A stretch of DNA of 46,732 nt from Bacteroidales bacterium (GTDB lineage: Bacteria; Bacteroidota; Bacteroidia; Bacteroidales; VadinHA17): NCBI GenBank assembly GCA_025455395.1, contig JALOMO010000009.1, positions 1-46,732 of the forward strand. The letters are read 5' to 3'. Under the pieces are notes generated by a model that did not search any database, was not told the DNA's origin, and saw nothing but the letters and a program-made list of their open reading frames with translations. The translations under genes and the position numbers were made by a program. Of the stretch, positions 1 to 8,303 are shown piece by piece (within the stretch, counting starts at the first letter, position 1; each line of letters starts with the position of its first letter).

Positions 1-90
1 GCAAGTTTAGTATCTAAATTGCATTGACTTCCCGCAAGGAACTACTCTGCAATTGACTTCACAGAACGTAAACTTAACAATTAAGAAAAA

Positions 91-963
91 ATGTCAAGAA
101 CCAATTTTAAAGATTTACTTGATGCCGGTGTACACTTCGGGCACCTGAAAAGAAAATGGAACCCGGCCATGGCTCCCTATATTTTTATGGAGCGCAACGG
201 CATACACATTATTGACCTTGAAAAGACAGCCGCAAGGATAGATGAGGCAGCCAATGCAATGAAGCAGATTGCCAAGTCAGGCCGCAAAGTACTCTTTGTG
301 GCAACCAAGAAGCAGGCAAAAGACATCGTGGCCGAGAAGGTTGGAGCAGTAAATATGCCTTATGTCACCGAGAGATGGCCGGGTGGCATGCTTACAAACT
401 TCCCCACAATACGTAAAGCCGTTAAGAAGATGTCATCGATTGACAAGATGGCCACAGACGGCACATATGACAACCTCTCAAAAAGGGAGAAACTGCAGAT
501 CACCCGTCAGAGGGCCAAGCTTGAGAAGAACCTCGGCTCAATAGCAGACATGACACGTCAGCCGTCAGCCCTCTTCGTTGTTGACGTATGCAAAGAGCAT
601 ATCGCAGTACACGAGGCCAAGAGACTGGGAATCCCGGTATTTGCAATGGTTGATACCAATTCTGATCCTTCAGATATAGACTTCGTCATCCCGGCAAATG
701 ATGACGCAGCAAAGTCAATATCTCTCGTCATAGATGTAATGTGTCAGGCCATCAATGAGGGCCTGAATGAACGCAAGGCTGAAAAGGACAAGGAGAGTGC
801 ACCGGCTGAGAAGGAAGAGGTTGCGGAAGGCGGGCGCAGAAGCAAATTGCGCGCTATTGACTATGAGGAAGAGCACCCGGAGGTGATGGCCGCTGCCGAA
901 AAGGTTGAGGCTGCTGATGAAGTAGCTGAATCACCTGAAGCAGTGTCAGAGGATGAAGATTAA
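91..963 (+). CDS. rpsB: 30S ribosomal protein S2
   Basis: Ribosomal protein S2 of the small subunit, needed for S1 binding and translation initiation. The translation opens with the family N-terminus, including GVHFGH near residue 14, and carries ERWPGGMLTNF around residue 94 and VDTNSDP near residue 188, all typical of S2. At 290 aa it is about 50 residues longer than the E. coli protein. The excess is a C-terminal tail from about residue 230 that is rich in Glu, Ala and Lys and ends in acidic residues, a kind of extension common in Bacteroidota. It heads the cluster rpsB-tsf-(small membrane protein)-pyrH-frr, and tsf starts 34 nt downstream, so the two are probably cotranscribed. The start ATG follows an A-rich leader without a clear Shine-Dalgarno sequence, usual for this phylum. 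Confidence 0.98.
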   Translation: MSRTNFKDLLDAGVHFGHLKRKWNPAMAPYIFMERNGIHIIDLEKTAARIDEAANAMKQIAKSGRKVLFVATKKQAKDIVAEKVGAVNMPYVTERWPGGMLTNFPTIRKAVKKMSSIDKMATDGTYDNLSKREKLQITRQRAKLEKNLGSIADMTRQPSALFVVDVCKEHIAVHEAKRLGIPVFAMVDTNSDPSDIDFVIPANDDAAKSISLVIDVMCQAINEGLNERKAEKDKESAPAEKEEVAEGGRRSKLRAIDYEEEHPEVMAAAEKVEAADEVAESPEAVSEDED

Positions 964-997
964 TCATATTACCAACACTTATTAACGATAAAATATT

Positions 998-1788
998 ATG
1001 TCAACTATAAATGCTGCTGACGTTGCGAAGCTGAGAAGGATGACCGGCGCCGGCATGATGGATTGTAAAAAGGCTCTCGAAGAAGCCGCTGGTGACTTTG
1101 AGAAGGCACAGGAGATTATCAGGAAGAGAGGACAGGCGATTGCCAACAAACGCGCTGACCGTGAGGCTACAGAAGGTGTTGTTCTGGCCAGAACAACAGC
1201 AGACGGCAAAACCGGCATGATCATCGCACTTAACTGCGAGACCGACTTTGTAGCAAAAAACACTGACTTCATCGCCCTGGGGTATAGCATCCTCGATGCT
1301 GCGTTGAAAGCAAATCCTTCTGATCTTGAAGGTCTCAAGTCAATTAATGTGGGAGGAAAGAAAGCTGCTGACCTCGTACTCGAAAAAAGTGGCATCACAG
1401 GCGAGAAGTGCAACCATATATCCACCCGGGAAACAAGCTTGCCACACTGGTAGGCTTCAGCAAGGCTGGCATTGACGTTCAGGTTTACAAGGACGTTGCA
1501 ATGCAGGTAGCAGCAATGAACCCTGTCTCTGTTGACAAGGAGGATGTGCCTGAGAAAGTACTTGCACAGGAACTTGAGATAGGCAGGGAGCTGGCACGCC
1601 GTGAGGGCAAACCGGAGGATATGATCGATAAGATTGCCCAGGGCAAACTGAACAAATTCTTCAAGGAGAGCACCCTGATGAACCAGGAGTATGTTAAAGA
1701 CAATAAGCTGACAATCAGGCAGTACCTTGAGAGCAAAGACAAGGCACTGAAAGCTACCGGTTTTTTACGCTATACGCTTAACGTCTGA
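998..1788 (+). pseudogene. tsf: Elongation factor Ts, frameshifted with an internal deletion
   Basis: EF-Ts recycles EF-Tu by nucleotide exchange. The 5' frame (998 to about 1408) gives the N-terminal UBA-like domain with LRRMTGAGMMDCKKAL and the core motif CETDFVAKN. The rest of the protein, from about 1408 to the stop at 1788, lies in the next frame: it resumes with QPYIHPGNKLATLVGF and ends in the usual NQEYVKDNKLTIRQYL region. Between GITGEK and the PYIHPGN block, homologues I recall from this phylum have roughly 14-16 more residues. The change therefore looks like a deletion of 3n+1 bases (43 or 46, for example), not a one-base slip. Both halves are otherwise well conserved with no other stops, so decay is very recent or the deletion is a sequence/assembly error. 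EF-Ts is normally essential and single-copy, which favours an error. Confidence 0.85.
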
Positions 1789-1806
1789 AAAACACCGGAT
1801 AAAAAT

Positions 1807-1838
1807 AAAAAGGCTTCCCGACGGAGGCCTTTTTTGTT
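1807..1838 (+). terminator. Rho-independent terminator after tsf
   Basis: A perfect hairpin: AAAAAGGC pairs with GCCTTTTT and the stem continues inward through TTCC/GGAG, about 12 bp in all with a four-base CGAC loop, followed by a T run. It lies 19 nt after the tsf stop. It should end most rpsB-tsf transcripts before the small membrane protein and pyrH. Confidence 0.85.
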
Positions 1839-1889
1839 CTATCCCGCAAAACAAAAAATATCGTAACTTGTCTGCCAAATAAAAACGCT

Positions 1890-2102
1890 ATGAAAAAAAA
1901 TATAGGTAATGTAGACATGATCGTGCGCCTCGCTCTGGCTATAATTGCGATAGCATGCTATTTTGTATTCAATCTTACTGACCTGCTTGGTCTTATAGTG
2001 ATCCTTGTAACAGCCTTACTGGTAGTCACAGCATTTACAAGAGTCTGCCCTCTCTATTATGTACTCAGAACAGATACTCTCAAGAAGGAAAACAAGGAAT
2101 GA
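1890..2102 (+). CDS. Small DUF2892-like inner-membrane protein
   Basis: A 70-aa protein with two hydrophobic helices (about residues 10-28 and 31-48) separated by a short polar turn, preceded by MKKNIGNVDMIVRL and followed by a short segment with a conserved-looking Cys-Pro (RVCPLYY). This is the pattern of the DUF2892 / YgaP transmembrane family, whose members are often found alone or fused to rhodanese domains; no rhodanese is present here. Its stop overlaps the pyrH start in an ATGA arrangement (2099-2102), so translation is probably coupled. It lies between a strong terminator and pyrH, so it may be the first gene of the pyrH transcript. Function unknown; the family call is by hydropathy and N-terminal pattern. 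Confidence 0.75.
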   Translation: MKKNIGNVDMIVRLALAIIAIACYFVFNLTDLLGLIVILVTALLVVTAFTRVCPLYYVLRTDTLKKENKE

Positions 2103-2806
2103 AATATAAGCGAATCCTGCTTAAACTGAGCGGTGAGTCTGTTGGCGGGAGAGACGGATCAGGACATGACAGCACCGTACTGACAAGCTATGCAGGTCAG
2201 ATCAGGAAGATTGCAGATGCAGGATGTCAGGTGGCAATAGTTATCGGTGGCGGCAATATCTTCCGCGGCCTTGGAGGCAGCGAGGAGGGTTATGATCGTC
2301 TCAAAGGTGACCAGATGGGTATGCTTGCAACTGTCATTAACAGTCTGGCTCTCGAAAGTTATCTAGTAAGGGCAGGCTGCAGGGCAAAAGTTTTTACCTC
2401 AATCCGTATGGAACCTGTCGGAGAATTGTATAACCGTGACAGGGTATCGGATGCATTAAGCGATGGAATTGTATCAATTCTGGCAGGAGGAACCGGCAAT
2501 CCCTTTTTCACAACCGATACTGCCTCTGCATTGCGCGCTGTTGAATTGCACTGCGATGTGCTACTGAAGGGCACCCGCGTCGACGGCGTATATACCGCTG
2601 ACCCTGAAAAAGATAAGAGTGCTGTGCGGTTTGACATGCTGACCTTTGACGAAGCAATCGAGAAAAAGCTCAGGGTGATGGATATAACAGCCTTCACAAT
2701 GTGCAGCGAGAACAGGATGCCAATCATTGTCTTTGACATGAACAGGGAAGGCAATCTTGAATCAGTGGTTGCCGGTGGCAAGTGTGGGACACTGGTTACA
2801 TTCTGA
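2099..2806 (+). CDS. pyrH: UMP kinase
   Basis: Phosphorylates UMP to UDP with ATP in pyrimidine nucleotide synthesis; cytoplasmic hexamer of the amino-acid-kinase fold. Family signatures include KLSGES at residues 6-11, the glycine-rich GGGNIFRG near residue 51, DRVSDALSDG near 115 and the ATP/UMP region KGTRVDGVYTADPEKD near 157. The length of 235 aa is standard. The start ATG overlaps the stop of the preceding small membrane protein by 4 nt, which fixes the start. frr follows after 44 nt, the usual pyrH-frr order. Confidence 0.97.
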   Translation: MKYKRILLKLSGESVGGRDGSGHDSTVLTSYAGQIRKIADAGCQVAIVIGGGNIFRGLGGSEEGYDRLKGDQMGMLATVINSLALESYLVRAGCRAKVFTSIRMEPVGELYNRDRVSDALSDGIVSILAGGTGNPFFTTDTASALRAVELHCDVLLKGTRVDGVYTADPEKDKSAVRFDMLTFDEAIEKKLRVMDITAFTMCSENRMPIIVFDMNREGNLESVVAGGKCGTLVTF

Positions 2807-2819
2807 AGATATTTTTTTC

Positions 2820-2827
2820 TACATTTG
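2820..2827 (+). promoter_or_regulatory. Possible -7 element for frr
   Basis: TACATTTG matches the Bacteroidota -7 consensus TAnnTTTG and lies in the pyrH-frr gap, 23 nt before the frr ATG. No good -33 TTTG is visible at the right distance, so an internal promoter is only a possibility. Confidence 0.35.
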
Positions 2828-2850
2828 CTTCTATCTGAAACACCGATCAT

Positions 2851-3414
2851 ATGACTGACGAACTGGAACTCATAAAGGAAGAAGCTCAGGAGAAAATGGA
2901 CAAGGCCATTAAGCACCTTGAATATGAGCTTTCACATCTGCGTGCCGGGCGCGCAAACCCTCTGCTTCTTGACGGCATTCACGTTGATTATTACGGAACC
3001 CATACGCCGCTTTCTCAGGTCTCAAGCATAAACACACCCGATGCCAAGAGTATCCTGATACAACCCTGGGAAAAAACCATGCTGGGGGTGATTGAAAAAG
3101 CCATACTTGCGGCAAACATAGGTATGACTCCAATAAACAACGGTGAGGTGATACGGATCAATGTGCCGCCGCTGACAGAGGAGCGCAGGCACCAGCTTGT
3201 AAAACAGATAAAATCGGAAGGTGAGACAGCAAAGATAAGCGTCCGCACAAGCCGGAAATGGTTCCTTGATGAACTCAAGGCACTGGCAAAGGATGGCCTC
3301 CCCGAAGATGAGGAGAAGAACGGTGAAAAAATCATCCAGGATCTCACCGACAAGCATATCATCCGGATCGATAAAGTCGTTGAGGCAAAAGAAAAGGAAA
3401 TACTGACTGTATAA
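2851..3414 (+). CDS. frr: Ribosome recycling factor
   Basis: Splits post-termination ribosomes together with EF-G. The protein has the normal length of 187 aa and the usual RRF landmarks: an N-terminal helix with KAIKHLEYELSHLRAGRANP, the domain II region VDYYGTHTPLSQVSSINTPD, the motif PPLTEERRHQLVK near residue 105, and a C-terminal helix ending in KEKEILTV. Last gene of the cluster; a strong terminator begins at its stop codon. Confidence 0.97.
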   Translation: MTDELELIKEEAQEKMDKAIKHLEYELSHLRAGRANPLLLDGIHVDYYGTHTPLSQVSSINTPDAKSILIQPWEKTMLGVIEKAILAANIGMTPINNGEVIRINVPPLTEERRHQLVKQIKSEGETAKISVRTSRKWFLDELKALAKDGLPEDEEKNGEKIIQDLTDKHIIRIDKVVEAKEKEILTV

Positions 3415-3440
3415 AAAAGGGGCTGAGCCCCTTTTTTGTT
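3413..3440 (+). terminator. Rho-independent terminator after frr
   Basis: AAAAAAGGGGC (3413-3423) pairs perfectly with GCCCCTTTTTT (3427-3437) around a TGA loop. The stem overlaps the last bases of the frr stop codon. Read on the minus strand the same hairpin has a T run, so it can also stop transcripts of the convergent acylase gene. Confidence 0.88.
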
Positions 3441-3467
3441 ATCGGTTGTCGGTTATCTGTTATCTTA
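3440..3467. repeat. Four-unit heptamer tandem array
   Basis: Four consecutive 7-mers: TATCGGT, TGTCGGT, TATCTGT, TATCTTA. The array starts at the end of the frr terminator and runs through the stop codon of the minus-strand acylase gene (3460-3462), so the last codons of that gene come from the repeat. Confidence 0.6.
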
Positions 3468-5853
3468 CGGATGATGGTCTGAATATCATTTCATATTTTT
3501 TGGCAGCATGAACAGCATCGAGGGTGAAGGGTTCAGCAAAGAACTCATTATTAATATAGGTATCTGTTTGGGAGAGATAGAACGGACTTCCCGGATTTCC
3601 TGAAGTGCCTGTAGGGATTACCGTCAGAGATTTATCCCAGTCAGCCGTGTTGAAGATATGTCTCTCTGAGGCTCCATGATCCGAACTGAAATCTGGGCCG
3701 AAGGAATAGGGCTCCACAGTGTGGTAGCTTCCTCCCACACCATATTTCTTTGAGTTTAACCGCAGAAGTCTTTCAACCATCTTCACCGAACCCATCGGAT
3801 GTTCAAAAGTTATGGAGTGAATCTTACCCCACCTCCAGTTATCAGTGTCGCCGCCGTACCTTGCTGTCAGGGTGTCAACCGCATTACTGAGACTCTGTGC
3901 CATCAGACCATCGAGTGTTTCTGTTTCTGCTGTAGTGACGTTGTCAATCCATCCGTCAGCACGATCATGCAGAATCCTGAAAATATAATGATCATGCTGT
4001 TTGCCAAGAGCCCCGCCATAGAGAGTTCCCATCTCATCCTGCAAAATATTCCTTGCCAGCTCTGCGCGCGTGAACTCAAAAAGGGTGGGGGCAACAAGCG
4101 AGGCATCCATCCTGTAATCCCAGGCCTCAAGCAGGTCAACTGCCTCCCGGATATCATCAGTAGATCTAGCCATACCCTTCGCCGCTTCGAGTATCATGGG
4201 TGTCAGTTTTGCGGCATACGATGAATGATTATCAGTTATCATTTTCCTGAAGTCATCAATGCCCAGAATCTGCTTTTCCGCTGCCATCTGCCTTATACGT
4301 ATTATCCGCCAGGGCACTGCGAAGTCGCCGGTGATATAAAAGGGATAACCGGCGGTTACTGTCTGCTCGTTGGCTGATGAAACAAAGCCATTCTCCGGAT
4401 TATAAGATGAAGGAAGCATCTCAAATGGCACATAACCCTTCCAGTCATACTCATCTGTCTCCCCTCTTCGAGGCAGAAGGCCATTACCTTTCCTGACAGG
4501 TATTCCGCCACCGGTGTTCAGCCCTATATTACCCTCAGTATCGGCATAAGCAAAATTTTGGCTGACAGACCTGAAGTTCCTTAAGGCTGACCTGAACTCT
4601 TCCCAGTTTCCTGCCCTGTCAAGGAGATAGACCGCCCTTACCTCATCGCTGTAGTCATAGCCTGACCACCTCATTGTCATAACTGCATCTTTGATGCCAC
4701 GCAACTCAGAGATTACAGGCCCCCTGTGAGAGGAACTAATCACCCTGGACTCAGTGGTCCCTCCCTTAATGTTTATGACCTCCTCCCTGGTGTCCATTGG
4801 CAGCCATTCGCCCTTGAAGAGATATCGGCCTGATGAGTCAACAGTCTCAATAAACAGGTCAATGTCATCGACCATCAGGTTGGTTATGCCCCATGCGATC
4901 TTTTCGTTGTGACCTGCAACAACGAAAGGCTGGCCGGGAACCATGACACCGGTCACGTTAAGCTCTCCGGGTATCACCTGGTGAACCTGTATCCAATAAC
5001 CAGGGACGCTGAGTCCCAGATGCATATCATTTGAGAGTATGGGTTTTCCGGTCTCACTGCGGGCAGAGGAGACGGCCCAGTTATTACTTCCTGAAAATGA
5101 TATCGCACCCAGCTTCTCAGCCTTCTCAATAGATGCAATAAAGAGAGTCGTGCTGTCTATGTCATCTTCAGAAAGGGAATAATCCGGGAAAACGACTTCG
5201 TCATCAAGATTCCATTGCGGCAGAAGCGTTATAGCTTTGTCTTCTCCAAACTTCTGGACGAGCCTGTAGTTATAAAGCTCATTGGTGAGATTATCCTTGG
5301 CAAGCTCCCAACCCATGTACCCTATTATATTGGCCATATCGATAAGGGTCCATGGTTCAGGAGTGTATCCCAGGATACGGAACTCTGCTGGTAGTTTTTT
5401 ACCTCTCTCTCCTATCCAGAGATTAACACCGTCACAGTAAGACTGCATTGCTGCGAGTATCATCGGATCCTCTTTTGCAATTACCACCTCTGACTTGGCG
5501 GTCATGTTAAGCAACCTGAGAAAATGGTCGGTCTCTATGTAGTCTGATCCGAAGATCTCCGATAGTCTTCCCCTCGTGGCACGTCTAATAAGGTCCATCT
5601 GCCACATACGCTCCTGTGCCGAGATATAGCCTGTGACAAAATAGAGATCATGAGCATTAGTGGCATAGATATGAGGTACTCCCCGCTCATCTCTTATTAC
5701 TCTGACATCATCCGTCAGACCTGACAACTGCTGCTCACCGTCAAGGAGAGGCAGCGCAGCCTTCCTGAGTGAGGAGGCCATGATAAATGCTACAAGCACT
5801 ACTAGCGCCAGCAGTAAGGCAATAATCTTGAATGAGCTCTTTATGATTTTCAT
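3460..5853 (-). CDS. Penicillin acylase family (S45) Ntn-hydrolase
   Basis: A 797-aa member of the penicillin/acyl-homoserine-lactone acylase family, which cleaves amide bonds of acylated substrates after self-processing into two chains. It has a single N-terminal hydrophobic segment (about residues 9-26) and is expected in the periplasm or membrane-anchored. The A-chain motif ERMWQMDLIRRATRGRLSE is at about residues 81-99. The B chain should start at Ser256 in SGSNNWAVS, where Ser is the N-terminal nucleophile, followed by NDMHLG and the conserved GITNLMVDDIDLF stretch. The C-terminal part has the typical HSITFEHPMGS region. It lies 52 nt downstream of a radical SAM gene on the same strand. 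The natural substrate cannot be read from the sequence; antibiotic acylase activity should not be assumed. Confidence 0.9.
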   Translation of the reverse strand: MKIIKSSFKIIALLLALVVLVAFIMASSLRKAALPLLDGEQQLSGLTDDVRVIRDERGVPHIYATNAHDLYFVTGYISAQERMWQMDLIRRATRGRLSEIFGSDYIETDHFLRLLNMTAKSEVVIAKEDPMILAAMQSYCDGVNLWIGERGKKLPAEFRILGYTPEPWTLIDMANIIGYMGWELAKDNLTNELYNYRLVQKFGEDKAITLLPQWNLDDEVVFPDYSLSEDDIDSTTLFIASIEKAEKLGAISFSGSNNWAVSSARSETGKPILSNDMHLGLSVPGYWIQVHQVIPGELNVTGVMVPGQPFVVAGHNEKIAWGITNLMVDDIDLFIETVDSSGRYLFKGEWLPMDTREEVINIKGGTTESRVISSSHRGPVISELRGIKDAVMTMRWSGYDYSDEVRAVYLLDRAGNWEEFRSALRNFRSVSQNFAYADTEGNIGLNTGGGIPVRKGNGLLPRRGETDEYDWKGYVPFEMLPSSYNPENGFVSSANEQTVTAGYPFYITGDFAVPWRIIRIRQMAAEKQILGIDDFRKMITDNHSSYAAKLTPMILEAAKGMARSTDDIREAVDLLEAWDYRMDASLVAPTLFEFTRAELARNILQDEMGTLYGGALGKQHDHYIFRILHDRADGWIDNVTTAETETLDGLMAQSLSNAVDTLTARYGGDTDNWRWGKIHSITFEHPMGSVKMVERLLRLNSKKYGVGGSYHTVEPYSFGPDFSSDHGASERHIFNTADWDKSLTVIPTGTSGNPGSPFYLSQTDTYINNEFFAEPFTLDAVHAAKKYEMIFRPSSVR

Positions 5854-5905
5854 GATCAGGTTGTTATTAATATGATAAAAATATAAAAAACGATCTTAAA
5901 TGATA

Positions 5906-6877
5906 CTATTTACTGAAAAACAACCTGCTCCCCTGGGGGCAGTTCTTGCATATCTCCTCATGCGAGCGGCTCTTCATTACATTTGCGCGGAACTTCCTGT
6001 ATTCCGGTCCGTTCCATATTTCACTGAAAGAATTGTGATAAAGATTACCCATAATATTTTTGCCGTTTTTATCAAAGCAGCATGGAACAACATCCCCGTC
6101 AGTTGTGATAACTGCACCTCTCCACATCCTGAAACACCCCCGTTTTACTTTGTGCATAGAACTATGCTTTCCGTGTTTTGTCATGTAGCGTGAATTTCTC
6201 TTTTCCGCCGGAATCCACTCCTCAATTCGCTTATTGTCGAGCACCTGCATGCTCTTTATTCTGAAGGATGCCCCGACCGACTTTGCAAAAAGTGCAACCT
6301 GACCTGCCTCGGTCTCATTGTGACTCCCCACGAGAAACTGTAGTTCCATTTTCAGTGATGATCGCGTACTTTCAATGGTCTCCGCCAGAAGCTGTATTCC
6401 CTCTGTGACCCTGGTATGATCTCCACCAGCGCGGTAAGCAGAATAGGTCTCCTGTGTAGCTCCGTCATAAGAGATAATTATCTTTTTCAGCCCCGACTCT
6501 GCCAGCATGGTGCAATTGTTTTGATCAAGAAAATGGCCATTGGTCGATATGACCGGGTTCATCCTGTGAAAGAGGCTGACAATTTCGAAAAAACGGGGGT
6601 GAAGCATCGGTTCTCCCTGAAAGTAGAGCCATGCAGAGAGAGTAGTACCGGAGAGCTCAGTGGCAATTTTACCTGAAAGGTCAAAATCGATGAAACCTGA
6701 TTTTCTATTTGTAAGCGCTATACCTGTCAGACACTCAGGACAGGCAAGGTTGCACACACTGGTCAGCTCAACATTTATTGCAGGCGGCAATGGAGGATTA
6801 AGAGGAATGCCGGTATATCGCCGACCCGCATAAGAGAAAAGTGAGTAACTTGCATTCAGATACTGAGAGGCTCTCAT
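5906..6877 (-). CDS. Radical SAM protein with SPASM domain
   Basis: A 323-aa radical SAM enzyme. The [4Fe-4S]-SAM cluster motif is CNLACPEC (Cys42, Cys46, Cys49), i.e. CxxxCxxC. The barrel includes WLYFQGEPMLHP near residue 83 and a conserved ISYDGATQETY stretch. The C-terminus holds a SPASM-type region with GCFRMWRG, DGDVVPCCFD and a final CKNCPQG (Cys310, Cys313), which would bind auxiliary clusters. SPASM enzymes modify peptides or proteins, or act on carbohydrates. No short precursor-peptide gene is visible next to it, so the substrate is unknown. It lies directly upstream of the S45 acylase gene on the same strand with a 52-nt AT-rich gap; they may be cotranscribed. Confidence 0.88.
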   Translation of the reverse strand: MRASQYLNASYSLFSYAGRRYTGIPLNPPLPPAINVELTSVCNLACPECLTGIALTNRKSGFIDFDLSGKIATELSGTTLSAWLYFQGEPMLHPRFFEIVSLFHRMNPVISTNGHFLDQNNCTMLAESGLKKIIISYDGATQETYSAYRAGGDHTRVTEGIQLLAETIESTRSSLKMELQFLVGSHNETEAGQVALFAKSVGASFRIKSMQVLDNKRIEEWIPAEKRNSRYMTKHGKHSSMHKVKRGCFRMWRGAVITTDGDVVPCCFDKNGKNIMGNLYHNSFSEIWNGPEYRKFRANVMKSRSHEEICKNCPQGSRLFFSK

Positions 6878-6986
6878 AAAGGCAAATGAACAATTTTTTT
6901 TGTTTAATGTATAGGGAAAAGAGGAGATTCCCGGTCATTATTACGAACAGATGATCTGGAATCAATTAAACAAAAAACAGAGTACC

Positions 6987-8288
6987 ATGAAAAATAAAGT
7001 CTTTTTCTCAGTAATGGCTGCAGCGCTTCTCTCACTTATCATAGCTGGTGAGGCTGCTGCATCAGTATTTTCGGCAAGCAAGCCGAAGAAAGATCCCCAG
7101 GAGCTGACCATCATAAGAGGTAAAGTGGTTGACGCAGAAACAAACCTTCCTTTGGTTTTCGCAGGTGTTGCGATACAGGGAAGCAATGTTTCAACGGTAA
7201 CCAACCTGGATGGTGAGTTCATACTCAAGGTAACGGAACCCAATGCTGAAAAGGTTGAATTCTCATATGTCGGGTACAAGAATGTTGTTATGACAATCAG
7301 CGAGATGAAAACCAATGGCCAGCGAAATGTTATTTCCCTTGAAACGGCGATGATACCAATTAAGGAGATAATTGTCAAGCCGCTGATGCCCAGAGAGATA
7401 CTTGATGAGGTCATCAGCCGCTTCAGTGTTAACTATCCTGATGTCCCAAATGACATGACTGGGTTCTATCGCGAGACAATCAAGAAGAACCGTAACTATG
7501 TATCTATCGGAGAAGCAGTTGTTGAGGTTTTCAAAGCTCCATACCAGAATGACCTCAGGTTTGATGCTGTCAAGATTTATAAAGGCAGAAAGAACACTGA
7601 CGTTGAGAAGGCAGATACCGTTCTCTTCAGGCTTCAGGGCGGCCCGACAACAACACTCTATCTTGACATAGTTAAGAATCCTGAAATCTTCCTGACAAGA
7701 GAGGCACTTGCACAATATGATCTTGAGCTTTCAAACATCGTGGTTATAGATGACAGAACAAATTATGTGATCAACTTCTACCAGAAGTCAGCCATAACCA
7801 CTCCGCTGTATCACGGCAAACTCTATATTGATATTGAGACCTATGCGGTTGCCCAGGCTGAGTTCTCCTTTAACCTTGAGAACAAGGAACTGGCAGCATC
7901 AATGTTTATCAGGAAGAAGCCCATTGGCATGCAGGTTACTCCGGAGGCCACGTCATACCTTGTTCGCTTCCGTGAGATAAATGAGAAGTGGTATTTCAAC
8001 TACTCAAGGGCAGAGGTAAAATTCAAGGTAGACTGGCAAAAGAAACTCTTCAACACCAACTATACAACAATGTCTGAGCTGGCTATAACAGACCGCACAG
8101 AAGAAGATGTTGTCAAGTTCTCAACAAAGGAGAGGATCAAGGCTTCAGACTTCTTCAACGAAGAGGTGGCTGCCTTCGCCGATCCGGATTTCTGGGGTGA
8201 TTACAATGTCATCGAGCCTGATCAGAGTATTGAGGCAGCTATAAAAAGGCTCAGCCGGAAAGTGAAATTCAGTGACAGACAGGAATAG
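6987..8288 (+). CDS. Secreted CarboxypepD_reg-like protein, first gene of sigma/FecR cassette
   Basis: A 433-aa exported protein. The ATG at 6987 is preferred over an upstream in-frame ATG at 6951 because it gives a clean signal peptide (MKNKVFFSVMAAALLSLIIAGEAAA). Residues about 43-120 form a CarboxypepD_reg-like beta-sandwich (GKVVDAETNLPLVFAGV, TNLDGEFIL, FSYVGYKN). The remaining 300 residues have no TonB-dependent beta-barrel or plug; they carry TGFYRE near residue 145 and blocks such as VIDDRTNYVINFYQKS and GKLYIDIETYAVAQAEF, which resemble strands of LolA/LppX-like lipoprotein-carrier folds (inference). The whole C-terminal region is clearly homologous to that of the gene at 9833. It ends 15 nt before the ECF sigma gene, so it is probably in the same operon. 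Function unknown. Confidence 0.8.
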   Translation: MKNKVFFSVMAAALLSLIIAGEAAASVFSASKPKKDPQELTIIRGKVVDAETNLPLVFAGVAIQGSNVSTVTNLDGEFILKVTEPNAEKVEFSYVGYKNVVMTISEMKTNGQRNVISLETAMIPIKEIIVKPLMPREILDEVISRFSVNYPDVPNDMTGFYRETIKKNRNYVSIGEAVVEVFKAPYQNDLRFDAVKIYKGRKNTDVEKADTVLFRLQGGPTTTLYLDIVKNPEIFLTREALAQYDLELSNIVVIDDRTNYVINFYQKSAITTPLYHGKLYIDIETYAVAQAEFSFNLENKELAASMFIRKKPIGMQVTPEATSYLVRFREINEKWYFNYSRAEVKFKVDWQKKLFNTNYTTMSELAITDRTEEDVVKFSTKERIKASDFFNEEVAAFADPDFWGDYNVIEPDQSIEAAIKRLSRKVKFSDRQE

Positions 8289-8303
8289 GGCAAACGTTAC
8301 AGC

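Noticed and set aside
1..17. Possible end of an upstream gene such as rpsI (AAG TTT AGT ATC TAA).
   Set aside because: Only four codons are visible and they do not match the usual S9 C-terminus, so it is not called.
1400..1415. Programmed frameshift in tsf.
   Set aside because: No slippery sequence or stimulating structure is seen, and about 15 residues are also missing, which recoding cannot restore.
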